Source: Candidatus Neomicrothrix sp. UBA4542
Lineage (GTDB): Bacteria; Actinomycetota; Acidimicrobiia; Acidimicrobiales; Poriferisodalaceae
NCBI GenBank assembly: GCA_002388005.1
Contig: DGLO01000117.1
Location: forward strand, 5,154 to 11,225
Direction of reading: 5' to 3'
Length of the DNA stretch: 6,072 nucleotides
Positions 1 to 6,072 of the stretch are shown here, in pieces (the first letter of the stretch is position 1; each line of letters opens with the position of its first letter). The position numbers and the translations under genes are program-made. The notes below the pieces were generated by a model, which searched no databases, was not told the DNA's origin, and worked only from the letters and a program-made list of their open reading frames with translations.

Positions 1-330
1 AAAACCGTTGCAGACGGTGTGTGGAACGAACAACTGGAACAAGCCACCATCGTGGAGGAACCAGTCATCTCCGGTGTGCAAAACTTTGGTGCCGACGCAA
101 TCACGATCCGACTTTCGGTCAAAACTGAACCAGCAGAACAATGGAGCACTGGTCGTGTACTGAGAAAACGCCTCAAGGAAGCGTTCGATGAGGCAGGCAT
201 AGAAATTCCATTTCCCCAACGAACCGTTTGGCTTCGAAGCGAAGCCGACCAGAAACCGGTGGTTAAGAAAACCGGTCCCGGGTTCCAAACTGGTCCTCGA
301 TCAGGCGGCGGAGACGACGATGGGGAGTAG
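1..330 (+). CDS. MscS-family mechanosensitive ion channel, C-terminal fragment
   Basis: The reading frame is open from base 1 and ends at a TAG, so only the last 109 residues are present and the start lies to the left of the window. The fragment matches the cytoplasmic C-terminal alpha/beta domain of small-conductance mechanosensitive channels. A strand region (VISGVQNFGADAITIRLSV) is followed by a polar helix (GRVLRKRLKEAFDEAGIEIPFPQ). The closing 'D-x-A-G-I-x-I-P-F-P-Q' motif corresponds to the 'DAAGISFPYPQ' end of E. coli MscS. Channels of this family sit in the cytoplasmic membrane and open under membrane tension to release solutes during osmotic downshock; the C-terminal domain builds the cytoplasmic vestibule. 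After the domain there is a loose tail of about 25 residues, rich in Gly and ending in acidic residues, which is probably disordered. The membrane-spanning and pore segments are outside the window, so the subtype cannot be set. The gene converges on the L,D-transpeptidase gene with 12 bp between stops. Confidence 0.85.
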   Translation, partial: KTVADGVWNEQLEQATIVEEPVISGVQNFGADAITIRLSVKTEPAEQWSTGRVLRKRLKEAFDEAGIEIPFPQRTVWLRSEADQKPVVKKTGPGFQTGPRSGGGDDDGE

Positions 331-342
331 CGCGCGGCGACC

Positions 343-1650
343 TCAATCAATGACTACAACCTGAGTGCCCACATTCGTCCAGGAATATAGCTCAGCCGCC
401 TGGTCGTCCCGCAGACGGATACATCCATCTGATCGGTAACTCCCCAACTGGGATTCCATTTGCATCGCCTCCCCGAAACCATCGATAGGGATGTTGTGGA
501 AACCGATGGCCTGTTCTGTCCCCCAAGTGAAACGCACCATATATTCCATGCGGATGCCATCGTGTCCGGCAGTGGTATGACGAGATTTTGAGAACACCTG
601 GTAGGCACCGGGTTCCGGTTTCTTTGCCCGCGCACTGACAAAGAAGTTGCCGGCTACCGCATCATCATCCCCGACAAGCCAAACCCTATGACGCTGATGT
701 GAGAAGATCACCCGCCGTCCCGACCCCGAATTTGCAGGAACCGCAGCCGCGGCAGAGGTCGCCATCCAATAGCCCTCACCGGCACCTCGGGCTGCGAAAG
801 CGCCGATTGGTGCCAGCTCGTGAGCATTCATTTGACCGAAATGAGCCGCTGAACCGAAAGTAAAGACTTTGCCGCGCTGACTCACTAGCCAATATCCGCG
901 ATCGTCCACAGTACGCTCAGCTGCCACAATCAGAGTGCTGGAGACTCCATTGTTCGCTAGAGAACCTCGGTAACGCGCAGTCCCGTAGGGGTGAACTGAC
1001 CCATCTGCGCCGATTAGCAGGTAGCCAGTTCCATCAGCCGTCGGCAACAAATCGATGATCGGTCGATACAAGCTGCGATTCGCAAGTCCGCCCAAATATT
1101 GAGCGTCTCCAAACGCGAAGACTCCGCCATCGGCTGCGGTCAGCCAGTAACCGTTCCCAGATGGGAATGGTTCAAGATCCACAACCGGAGCTTGCAGTGA
1201 AAGGTGTCCAACTGAACCGCGCCAAAGGGCCGTTCCAAATGCATAAACCACCCCCCGGCCGGTGACGAGCCAGTAACCATTACCGTCGCCCGTCACCGCT
1301 AAATCGACAACTGGAGAGCTAAGAGCAATTGACCCTAAATCCCCCCGATGGACTGCGTCGCCGAAGTCAAAAACTCTTCCGTCTTTGGTGACAATCCAAT
1401 ACCCGTCGCCAGTTTTCGTGGAAGCCATTGCCGCCAAGTCGAAGTTGACCTCAGCTCTCAGATCACCGAAATCTGGCGCTGTACCGAACGCATGGACTTC
1501 ACCGGTTTGGTTGGAATCAGCGGTCTGGTACACACCCGGTTCAAGCCAGTCACTCGCATAAGCTATTGACGCAGGTCCGCCGCACAGCAGCACCGCGAGA
1601 CACAGAGCATTTGCGAAACGAAATAGCGATAAACCCGTTAAATGAATCAT
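343..1650 (-). CDS. Secreted L,D-transpeptidase (YkuD domain) with N-terminal six-unit propeller repeats
   Basis: A 435-residue exported protein. Residues 1-32 form a signal peptide: Arg11, a hydrophobic core around 15-23, and an Ala-Tyr-Ala/Ser cleavage site after residue 32. Residues 51-299 carry a repeat of about 42 residues of the form 'GYW-L-V-x(3)-G-x-V-x-x-FG-x-A-x-x-x-G-x-L', with GYW or GYL at 83, 125, 167, 209, 252 and 293; this is typical of beta-propeller blades. Residues about 312-435 form an L,D-transpeptidase (YkuD) domain, with 'IGFHN' (His385) and 'SDGCIR' (catalytic Cys410, Arg412). Enzymes of this family form 3-3 cross-links between peptidoglycan stem peptides, or attach proteins to them, outside the membrane; the repeats probably bind wall polymer or protein (inference). 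The residue two before the Cys is Asp, where most family members have His. The gene starts 24 bp after valS ends and is probably co-transcribed with it; upstream GAAGG is only 2 nt from the ATG, so the ribosome binding site is weak. Domain call is firm; exact substrate unknown. Confidence 0.9.
   Translation of the reverse strand: MIHLTGLSLFRFANALCLAVLLCGGPASIAYASDWLEPGVYQTADSNQTGEVHAFGTAPDFGDLRAEVNFDLAAMASTKTGDGYWIVTKDGRVFDFGDAVHRGDLGSIALSSPVVDLAVTGDGNGYWLVTGRGVVYAFGTALWRGSVGHLSLQAPVVDLEPFPSGNGYWLTAADGGVFAFGDAQYLGGLANRSLYRPIIDLLPTADGTGYLLIGADGSVHPYGTARYRGSLANNGVSSTLIVAAERTVDDRGYWLVSQRGKVFTFGSAAHFGQMNAHELAPIGAFAARGAGEGYWMATSAAAAVPANSGSGRRVIFSHQRHRVWLVGDDDAVAGNFFVSARAKKPEPGAYQVFSKSRHTTAGHDGIRMEYMVRFTWGTEQAIGFHNIPIDGFGEAMQMESQLGSYRSDGCIRLRDDQAAELYSWTNVGTQVVVID
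754..1500 (-). repeat. Protein-level tandem repeat of about 42 residues (propeller blades) in the transpeptidase
   Basis: Codes residues 51-299 of the L,D-transpeptidase. Full GYW-to-GYW periods are 42, 42, 42, 43 and 41 residues. The array begins with a half unit lacking its GYW strand (EVHAFGTAPDFGDL, 51-64) and ends with a lone GYW strand (GYWMATS, 293-299). Together the two ends complete one unit, giving six blades. The nucleotide sequence of the units has diverged, so this is an old protein repeat and not a recent DNA duplication. Confidence 0.8.
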
Positions 1651-1674
1651 GACCTTCGCCGTCGACGATACGAC

Positions 1675-4257
1675 TTATTCGTCGGCCGCGAGCGTTACCT
1701 GAACTTCGGCGTTCCCATCAGCTTGCGCCAACAACTCGAGGGTCGAGATCCGCCCCGCTTCCATCAGGTCAGCACGGGCCGACTCAATCAAGTCAAGGTG
1801 TTCACGAGTGGCAGCTACCACCACGTGTTCGGCTACCACTCTCAAGCTGCGTTTCGCTTCAGTTTTTGCTTTGCGAACCTCAGAAAGCGTTTGTGATGCA
1901 GCGTCCAAAACAGCGGCGTTGGTAGTTGCATCGAGTTGAATACTCAAACCTTGATGATCGGGCCAACTTGCTCGATGAATCGAGTCATCACGGAACCACG
2001 ACCAGACTTCGGCGGTGACAAAGGGAAGGAAAGGAGAAAACAGGCGCAGCAATGTGTCTAACGCCGTCGTAAGAGAAGCGTGAGCGGATGCCGCCGCCTC
2101 GGCTCCCTGGCTTCCGTAGGCTCTCGCCTTCACTAACTCGACATAGTCATCGGTGAATGCCCAAAAGAACCGTTCAGTACGCTCCAGAGCACGGGCGTAA
2201 TCGAAATCTTCGAAAGCCGCCGTGGCGGTTTCAACAAGTTCCGCTAACCGGCACAACAGTGCTTGATCAAGGGGCTCCGTGACCAGATTGAGGTTGGGCT
2301 TGGAATCAGGGGCAAGAGACAGAGCGAATTTTGATGCGTTGAGGATCTTGATGGCCAACCTGCGACCGATCTTCATTTGCCCCTCATCGAAGGCCGTGTC
2401 TGTACCCGGGCGGCCGTTTGCTGCCCAATACCGAACCGCGTCTGATCCGTATTGATCGAGAAGACCTTTCGGCGTGACCACGTTTCCCTTTGACTTTGAC
2501 ATCTTTTTTCGATCCGGGTCCAGAATCCAACCCGAAAGAGCGCAGTGTCGCCAAGGAGCGACCTGTTCCTCAAGATGGGATCGGACCGCGGTTGAGAACA
2601 GCCACGTCCTGATTATGTCGTGTGCTTGTGGGCGCATGTCCATCGGGTAAGTGCGTGAAAATAGATCATCGTCTTCACCCCATCCGCATGCGATTTGGGG
2701 ACTCAACGAAGACGTAGCCCAGGTGTCCATAATGTCGACTTCCCCGATGAAGCCCCCAGCAGCGCCTCTATGTTGTTCTTCGAAACCCGAAGGCACGTCG
2801 GACGACGGGTCTACAGGAAGGGCACTCTCGTCTGGAATGAGGGGATCGTCCCAAAGAGTGTTCCCGGCGTCGTCGAGGCGGTACCACAGAGGAATAGGCA
2901 CCCCAAAAAAGCGCTGTCGACTGATGAGCCAATCACCATTCAATCCCTCAATCCAATTTGTGTATCTGCTTTGCATGTAGGACGGATGCCATCGCATCTC
3001 ATTCCCTCGAGCGATGAGATCCCGATTGAGGTCCTGGTCCCGCCCACCGTTTCGGATATACCACTGACGACTTGTCACAATCTCAAGCGGCCGATCACCC
3101 TTCTCGAAGAATTTCACCGCGTGAGTAATGGCGCGAGGTTCACCGATCAGTTCATCAGAATCTTGAAGGATCTCGACGATCTCTTTCTTCGCAGAAAAAA
3201 TCGTTTTCCCCGCCATTCGGGCGAATGCATCTCTGCCCTCAGGGGAGATAATCGCTTCGGGAACATCACTCACGATGCGACCGGTTCTATCCACCACTGC
3301 GCGAACAGGAAGCTCCAATTCGCGCCACCAGGTCACGTCATTGGTGTCTCCGAAGGTGCACACCATAGCGATACCGGTTCCTTTTTCGGGATCCGCTAAT
3401 TCATGGCTGAGCACTGGCACCTCAACTTCAAAGATCGGCGTGGTCGCCGTGGTTCCCAACAAATGCTGATAGCGCTCATCGCTTGGATGGGCCACTAAAG
3501 CGACACATGCCGGAAGAAGCTCAGGCCGCGTTGTGTCGATAACGATGTCTTCTTGGTTTGACGTTCTGTGAAAACGGAGTTGGTGATAAGCACTTGGTTG
3601 ATCGCGGTCTTCAAGTTCTGCTTGAGCGACCGCTGTCCGAAAGGTGACATCCCACAACGAAGGGGCTTCCATCTGGTAGGCCTCACCGCGTTCGAGATTT
3701 CTGAGGAACGCTCGTTGGGCTACCCGTTGGCACCGTTCGTCTATCGTCGCGTACGTCATCGACCAGTCCACACTTAACCCGAGTTGTTTCCATAACTCTT
3801 CAAACGCTTTTTCGTCTTCGGTAGTGAGTACATGGCACAACTCAACAAAATTTCTTCTCGATATGTTGATATCGCCACGCTTCTTAATTGCCTGCTCATC
3901 GCCGGCATCTTTCGGAGCTTCGAAGTCACTGACGTAGGGGAGCGTGGGGTCGCACCGAACACCGAAGTAGTTCTGCACTCGACGTTCCGTAGGCAGGCCA
4001 TTGTCATCCCATCCCATCGGGTAAAACACCTCGGAGCCGGTCATACGTTGATATCGGGCGATGGTGTCGGTGTGGGTGTAACTAAAAACGTGGCCGACGT
4101 GAAGTGAGCCGCTGACTGTCGGTGGCGGAGTGTCAATGCTGAATATCTCGTCGCGACCTTTGGTCCGGTCAAACCGGTAGGTTCCCTCAGCCTCCCAGAG
4201 TTGAGTCCACTTGGACTCAAGATCCTCGATAGTGGGTTTGTCGGGAACCTTCGCCAT
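1675..4257 (-). CDS. valS: Valyl-tRNA synthetase, archaeal-like (type 2) form
   Basis: A complete class I aminoacyl-tRNA synthetase of 860 residues that charges tRNA-Val with valine in the cytoplasm. The ATP-binding HIGH motif is H-V-G-H at residues 53-56 within 'PPTVSGSLHVGH', and KMSKS is at 585-589. The stretch 'FYPMGWDDNGLPTERRVQ' (78-95) follows the first half of the Rossmann fold. The inserted editing domain, which clears misacylated threonine, lies at about 200-390 and shows 'TTRPE' (242-246) and 'GTGIAMVCTFGD' (293-304). 'MRPQAHDIIRTW' (541-552) precedes the KMSKS loop, and the anticodon-binding helical domain covers about 665-765. The CTFGD editing motif and the lack of a long C-terminal coiled-coil arm point to the type 2 subfamily of archaea and some bacteria, not the E. 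coli form. The ATG at 4257 lacks a clear Shine-Dalgarno sequence, but the protein starts at a sensible N-terminus (KP-x-I-x-D-L-E-x-K-W). No T-box is visible upstream. The transpeptidase gene follows 24 bp after the TAA. Confidence 0.97.
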   Translation of the reverse strand: MAKVPDKPTIEDLESKWTQLWEAEGTYRFDRTKGRDEIFSIDTPPPTVSGSLHVGHVFSYTHTDTIARYQRMTGSEVFYPMGWDDNGLPTERRVQNYFGVRCDPTLPYVSDFEAPKDAGDEQAIKKRGDINISRRNFVELCHVLTTEDEKAFEELWKQLGLSVDWSMTYATIDERCQRVAQRAFLRNLERGEAYQMEAPSLWDVTFRTAVAQAELEDRDQPSAYHQLRFHRTSNQEDIVIDTTRPELLPACVALVAHPSDERYQHLLGTTATTPIFEVEVPVLSHELADPEKGTGIAMVCTFGDTNDVTWWRELELPVRAVVDRTGRIVSDVPEAIISPEGRDAFARMAGKTIFSAKKEIVEILQDSDELIGEPRAITHAVKFFEKGDRPLEIVTSRQWYIRNGGRDQDLNRDLIARGNEMRWHPSYMQSRYTNWIEGLNGDWLISRQRFFGVPIPLWYRLDDAGNTLWDDPLIPDESALPVDPSSDVPSGFEEQHRGAAGGFIGEVDIMDTWATSSLSPQIACGWGEDDDLFSRTYPMDMRPQAHDIIRTWLFSTAVRSHLEEQVAPWRHCALSGWILDPDRKKMSKSKGNVVTPKGLLDQYGSDAVRYWAANGRPGTDTAFDEGQMKIGRRLAIKILNASKFALSLAPDSKPNLNLVTEPLDQALLCRLAELVETATAAFEDFDYARALERTERFFWAFTDDYVELVKARAYGSQGAEAAASAHASLTTALDTLLRLFSPFLPFVTAEVWSWFRDDSIHRASWPDHQGLSIQLDATTNAAVLDAASQTLSEVRKAKTEAKRSLRVVAEHVVVAATREHLDLIESARADLMEAGRISTLELLAQADGNAEVQVTLAADE
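4201..4220. repeat. Perfect 9-bp inverted repeat inside the 5' end of valS
   Basis: TTGAGTCCA and TGGACTCAA are exact reverse complements separated by 2 bp (CT). The repeat lies within codons 13-19 of valS, about 38-57 nt into the message, and would fold into a compact RNA hairpin or serve as a two-fold symmetric protein site. It codes part of the E-S-K-W-T-Q segment, a conserved region of the enzyme, so the symmetry may be a chance result of codon choice. Function is unproven. Confidence 0.5.
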
Positions 4258-4446
4258 GACCAGAACGGTATCTTGGCCGCCGCCGCCCGCCCAAGACTCA
4301 CCGCGTTTATGTTCCCGGAGACCGAACAGGTGCTACGGGTACCTACCAAAAGAAAGCTATCGAAATACCCCGCCAAGTGATGCAGGTTCCGTACTCTGGC
4401 TGCACATCACCTCTCTGACCTCCCTCCCTGATCTTGGTGACGCACC

Positions 4447-4453
4447 GGAAGAG
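4447..4453 (+). promoter_or_regulatory. Possible ribosome binding site for a TTG start at 4457
   Basis: GGAAGAG lies 3 nt before an in-frame TTG at 4457. It is the main reason for preferring this start for the GGDEF-like membrane protein. The spacing is shorter than ideal, so support is modest. The 199 bp between the valS ATG and this TTG should hold both divergent promoters; I found no convincing -35/-10 pair on either strand there. Confidence 0.35.
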
Positions 4454-4456
4454 ACG

Positions 4457-5509
4457 TTGCAAGACGTAGCTGTTGAGCCGCCGCGTCTGGTTAGCGACGA
4501 GACGCGGCGAAGTGCTGCAGCGACCCGACGAGTCCGAGGCTTTTTCGCGGTGGTGATGGTTCTAATGCTCGCGGCCCAGGCTGCTGACGCGATCCCCGGC
4601 GCCAGCCTCCCCCCTCTACCTCTCGGGGTCATCCTCGCCGGAGTCTTACTGTTTGTTAACTTTGTTGATCCAACCCGGGACCCGGGTGTAACCGAAAACC
4701 TTGCACAACGCCGATTACTCATCGAATTGTCGCTCGACTCAGCGGTTGTGTTTGCTGCTATCTGGTTAGTCGGATTGAACTCTGCGAGCAATCTTTGGGT
4801 GATGTTGGCGTTTCCGATGATTCAGGTTGTCGTACGACTCAATGTCAAACGAATGGCGATGTCCCTCGGTGGCATCGCGGTCATTTACACCACGGGCGAA
4901 TTGTGGGCGGCGAGTCGGTACCAAGACTTGAGCTTTGAGGTCGGCGCCCTCGTCCAGCAGATCGGAGTCCTCCTAGCCGTCAGTCTCATTGCAGCGAATC
5001 ACCGACCCCTTTCCACCATCGCGTCGACCATCTTCAACACCAACTCGGTAAATGAACGTCAGCGAGAACGACGACGATCCCCAGGAGATGGTTTCGGTGT
5101 CGTCTATGTTGACGTGGTCGTGGAGGACAAACCGCCAGCCGACGTTGTACCCGAAATCCTTCGAGAAGTAATCGGTAGACGAATCAGCGCTTGCGTACGA
5201 GATGAAGATCAGGTCTTGACCAGCGATGCCGACGCATTCGCAGTTTTGTTGGAAGGACTGCACGAATTGATGGACGCGACTGTGGTCGCTGAAAGGATTC
5301 TGAACCGGTTAGAAGGACCAGTGGCTGTTTCCGGAGTTTCGATCGAGATTGACACTCGGGTAGGCGTTGCCTACAGCCCGAATAGTGTTGGCAATCCCGA
5401 TGGCCTCATAGAAGCCGCTGGTAGGGAAGTTCATGTAGCGAGGCGTAACGGAGATGATCGGCTCGTTATACATGAACCCGTTGACCCCCTGCAGACCGCA
5501 GTTGGGTAG
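4457..5509 (+). CDS. Multi-pass membrane protein with a degenerate GGDEF domain
   Basis: Read from TTG 4457 the product has 350 residues. A short charged N-terminus is followed by about six hydrophobic segments (roughly 29-45, 53-70, 88-106, 112-127, 132-150, 162-180), then a basic linker (ERQRERRR) and a cytoplasmic domain at 212-339. That domain aligns with diguanylate cyclases: 'VVYVDV' with Asp219 at the first metal position, 'RISACVRDEDQVL', 'FAVLLEG', 'VVAERIL', 'RVGVAYSP' and a final 'AAGREVHVARRNGDDRLVI'. The signature GGDEF is replaced by DADAF (257-261), and the usual 'N-D-x-x-G-H-x-x-G-D' substrate helix is missing, so cyclase activity is very unlikely. RxxD (248-251) is kept exactly five residues before that site, the usual position of the c-di-GMP inhibitory site. 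It may therefore sense or scaffold; the ligand is unknown. The start is uncertain: an ATG at 4256 is in frame but overlaps the valS start, and the extra N-terminus is low-complexity and unlike a protein; ATG 4556 would cut into the first membrane segment. Confidence 0.75.
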   Translation: MQDVAVEPPRLVSDETRRSAAATRRVRGFFAVVMVLMLAAQAADAIPGASLPPLPLGVILAGVLLFVNFVDPTRDPGVTENLAQRRLLIELSLDSAVVFAAIWLVGLNSASNLWVMLAFPMIQVVVRLNVKRMAMSLGGIAVIYTTGELWAASRYQDLSFEVGALVQQIGVLLAVSLIAANHRPLSTIASTIFNTNSVNERQRERRRSPGDGFGVVYVDVVVEDKPPADVVPEILREVIGRRISACVRDEDQVLTSDADAFAVLLEGLHELMDATVVAERILNRLEGPVAVSGVSIEIDTRVGVAYSPNSVGNPDGLIEAAGREVHVARRNGDDRLVIHEPVDPLQTAVG

Positions 5510-5519
5510 CCGGCTGCGG
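5496..5519 (+). terminator. Weak hairpin at the end of the GGDEF-like gene
   Basis: CCGCAG at 5496-5501 and CTGCGG at 5514-5519 are perfect reverse complements around a 12-nt loop containing the TAG stop codon. The following bases (CCTTGTCTTC) are only mildly T-rich, so this is a poor intrinsic terminator and could be chance. Confidence 0.2.
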
Positions 5520-5548
5520 CCTTGTCTTCAGGCTAAGTACCGCAGTAA

Positions 5549-5578
5549 TTGCCCGTGACAGTTACCGGTTAGTAACTT
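5549..5578 (+). promoter_or_regulatory. Predicted promoter giving a leaderless acyl-CoA dehydrogenase message
   Basis: TTGCCC (5549-5554) matches four of six bases of the -35 consensus. TAACTT (5573-5578) fits the TAnnnT form of actinobacterial -10 boxes, and the spacer is 18 bp. Transcription starting the normal 7 bases after the -10 would begin on the A of the ATG at 5585, giving a message with no 5' leader. This agrees with the absence of any Shine-Dalgarno sequence before that ATG. Confidence 0.5.
5560..5577. promoter_or_regulatory. 18-bp inverted repeat, probable repressor operator
   Basis: AGTTAC (5560-5565) and GTAACT (5572-5577) are perfect reverse complements separated by 6 bp (CGGTTA). 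The right arm covers most of the predicted -10 box of the acyl-CoA dehydrogenase promoter, so a bound protein would block RNA polymerase. GTTAC/GTAAC arms resemble operators used by TetR-family regulators of lipid genes in actinobacteria; this resemblance is from memory and the regulator is not in the window. Confidence 0.5.
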
Positions 5579-5584
5579 GCTTGC

Positions 5585-6072
5585 ATGGACTTCAACCCAG
5601 AATTGAACGACGACCAACTGCAAATCCAGCAGTGGGTCCACGATTTCGCTGCCGAGGTAGTACGACCCGTCGCCGCGGATTGGGATGAGCGCGAAGAGAC
5701 GCCATGGCCGATCATCGAAGAAGCCGCGAAAATTGGTTTGTACAGCTGGGAGTTCATGGCCGAGGCCATGATGAACGACCCGACGGGCCTTACCATGCCT
5801 GTCGCGCTCGAGGAGCTCTTTTGGGGTGACGCCGGGATCGGTTTATCAATAATGGGCAGTGGCCTTGCAGCAGCGGGAATAGCTGCTTCCGGTACTCCAG
5901 AACAGGTCATGGAGTGGGTTCCTCAGTGTTACGGAACCCCCGAAAACCTCATGCTCGGAGCCTTCGCATCTTCAGAACCCGACGCCGGTTCCGATGTCGC
6001 GGCAATCCGAACCCGTGCGGTATATGACGAATCCACCGACGAGTGGGTGATCAACGGAACAAAAACATGGAT
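5585..6072 (+). CDS. Acyl-CoA dehydrogenase, N-terminal part
   Basis: The first 162 codons of a gene cut by the right edge; family members usually have about 380-400 residues. The enzymes are FAD-dependent and catalyse alpha,beta-dehydrogenation of acyl-CoA thioesters, the first step of beta-oxidation, passing electrons to electron-transfer flavoprotein. The N-terminal helical domain runs from 'LNDDQLQIQQWVHDFAAEV' through 'IIEEAAKIGLYS' and 'ALEELFWGDAGIG'. The middle beta domain begins with 'AFASSEPDAGSD' (126-137), close to the family's first signature sequence, and continues to 'WVINGTKTW'. The start is secure: an in-frame TAA sits at 5573-5575, and ATG 5585 is the only start codon after it. 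There is no Shine-Dalgarno sequence. The catalytic Glu is in the missing C-terminal half, so substrate class (fatty acyl, branched-chain or other) cannot be set. It follows the GGDEF-like gene by 75 bp, with its own likely promoter and operator. Confidence 0.93.
   Translation, partial: MDFNPELNDDQLQIQQWVHDFAAEVVRPVAADWDEREETPWPIIEEAAKIGLYSWEFMAEAMMNDPTGLTMPVALEELFWGDAGIGLSIMGSGLAAAGIAASGTPEQVMEWVPQCYGTPENLMLGAFASSEPDAGSDVAAIRTRAVYDESTDEWVINGTKTW

Noticed and set aside
331..342. Bidirectional terminator between the convergent genes
   Set aside because: The 12-bp gap is GC-rich but has no stem-loop with flanking A or T runs that I can support.
343..1650. Lipoprotein signal for the transpeptidase (Cys23 in LLCGG)
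   Set aside because: The residue before Cys is Leu, which does not fit a lipobox, and a standard Ala-Tyr-Ala cleavage site follows at residue 32.
2695..3399. Long plus-strand open frame of 234 codons inside valS
   Set aside because: Antisense to a clear valS coding region; the translation shows no domain or low-complexity pattern typical of a real protein and is explained by codon bias of the opposite strand.
4258..4456. Possible T-box or other riboswitch leader for valS
   Set aside because: No T-box antiterminator sequence (the GGTGG-n-ACCGCG type) or terminator hairpin with a T run is visible on the minus strand here.
4357..4791. Minus-strand open frame of 144 codons opposite the membrane protein
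   Set aside because: Arg/Thr/Ser-rich shadow translation overlapping the convincing hydrophobic segments of the plus-strand gene.
5569..5910. Minus-strand open frame of 113 codons opposite the acyl-CoA dehydrogenase
   Set aside because: Shadow of the dehydrogenase frame; rich in Ser, Ala and Pro with no recognisable family.

Overview
The window looks like ordinary chromosomal DNA from a moderate-GC actinobacterium. My best guess is the class Acidimicrobiia. The reasons are a secreted L,D-transpeptidase carrying the 'GYW-x-V...G-V-x-x-FG-x-A' propeller repeats common in that class, a ValS of the archaeal-like (type 2) form, an acyl-CoA dehydrogenase with an apparently leaderless start, and balanced base composition. 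The taxonomic call is inference. I see no insertion sequence, integrase, CRISPR array, tRNA, rRNA or phage gene.

Layout: (1) Bases 1-330, plus strand, hold the C-terminal end of an MscS-type mechanosensitive channel cut by the left edge. (2) It converges, with only 12 bp between stop codons, on a minus-strand pair transcribed right to left: valS (4257-1675), then after 24 bp a secreted L,D-transpeptidase (1650-343). (3) Divergent from valS is a plus-strand multi-pass membrane protein ending in a degenerate GGDEF domain (about 4457-5509); its start is uncertain. (4) After 75 bp comes an acyl-CoA dehydrogenase gene starting at 5585 and cut by the right edge.

The genes do not form one pathway. 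They cover envelope mechanics (MscS channel, peptidoglycan cross-linking), protein synthesis (ValS), probable nucleotide-second-messenger sensing (GGDEF-like protein) and fatty-acid or other acyl-CoA oxidation. Only valS and the transpeptidase gene look co-transcribed.

No wholly new system is evident. The points most worth a second look are: the inactive-looking GGDEF domain that keeps an RxxD inhibitory-site motif at the correct spacing; the circularly permuted repeat layout of the transpeptidase, which implies a closed six-bladed propeller; and an 18-bp inverted repeat overlapping a predicted leaderless promoter in front of the acyl-CoA dehydrogenase.
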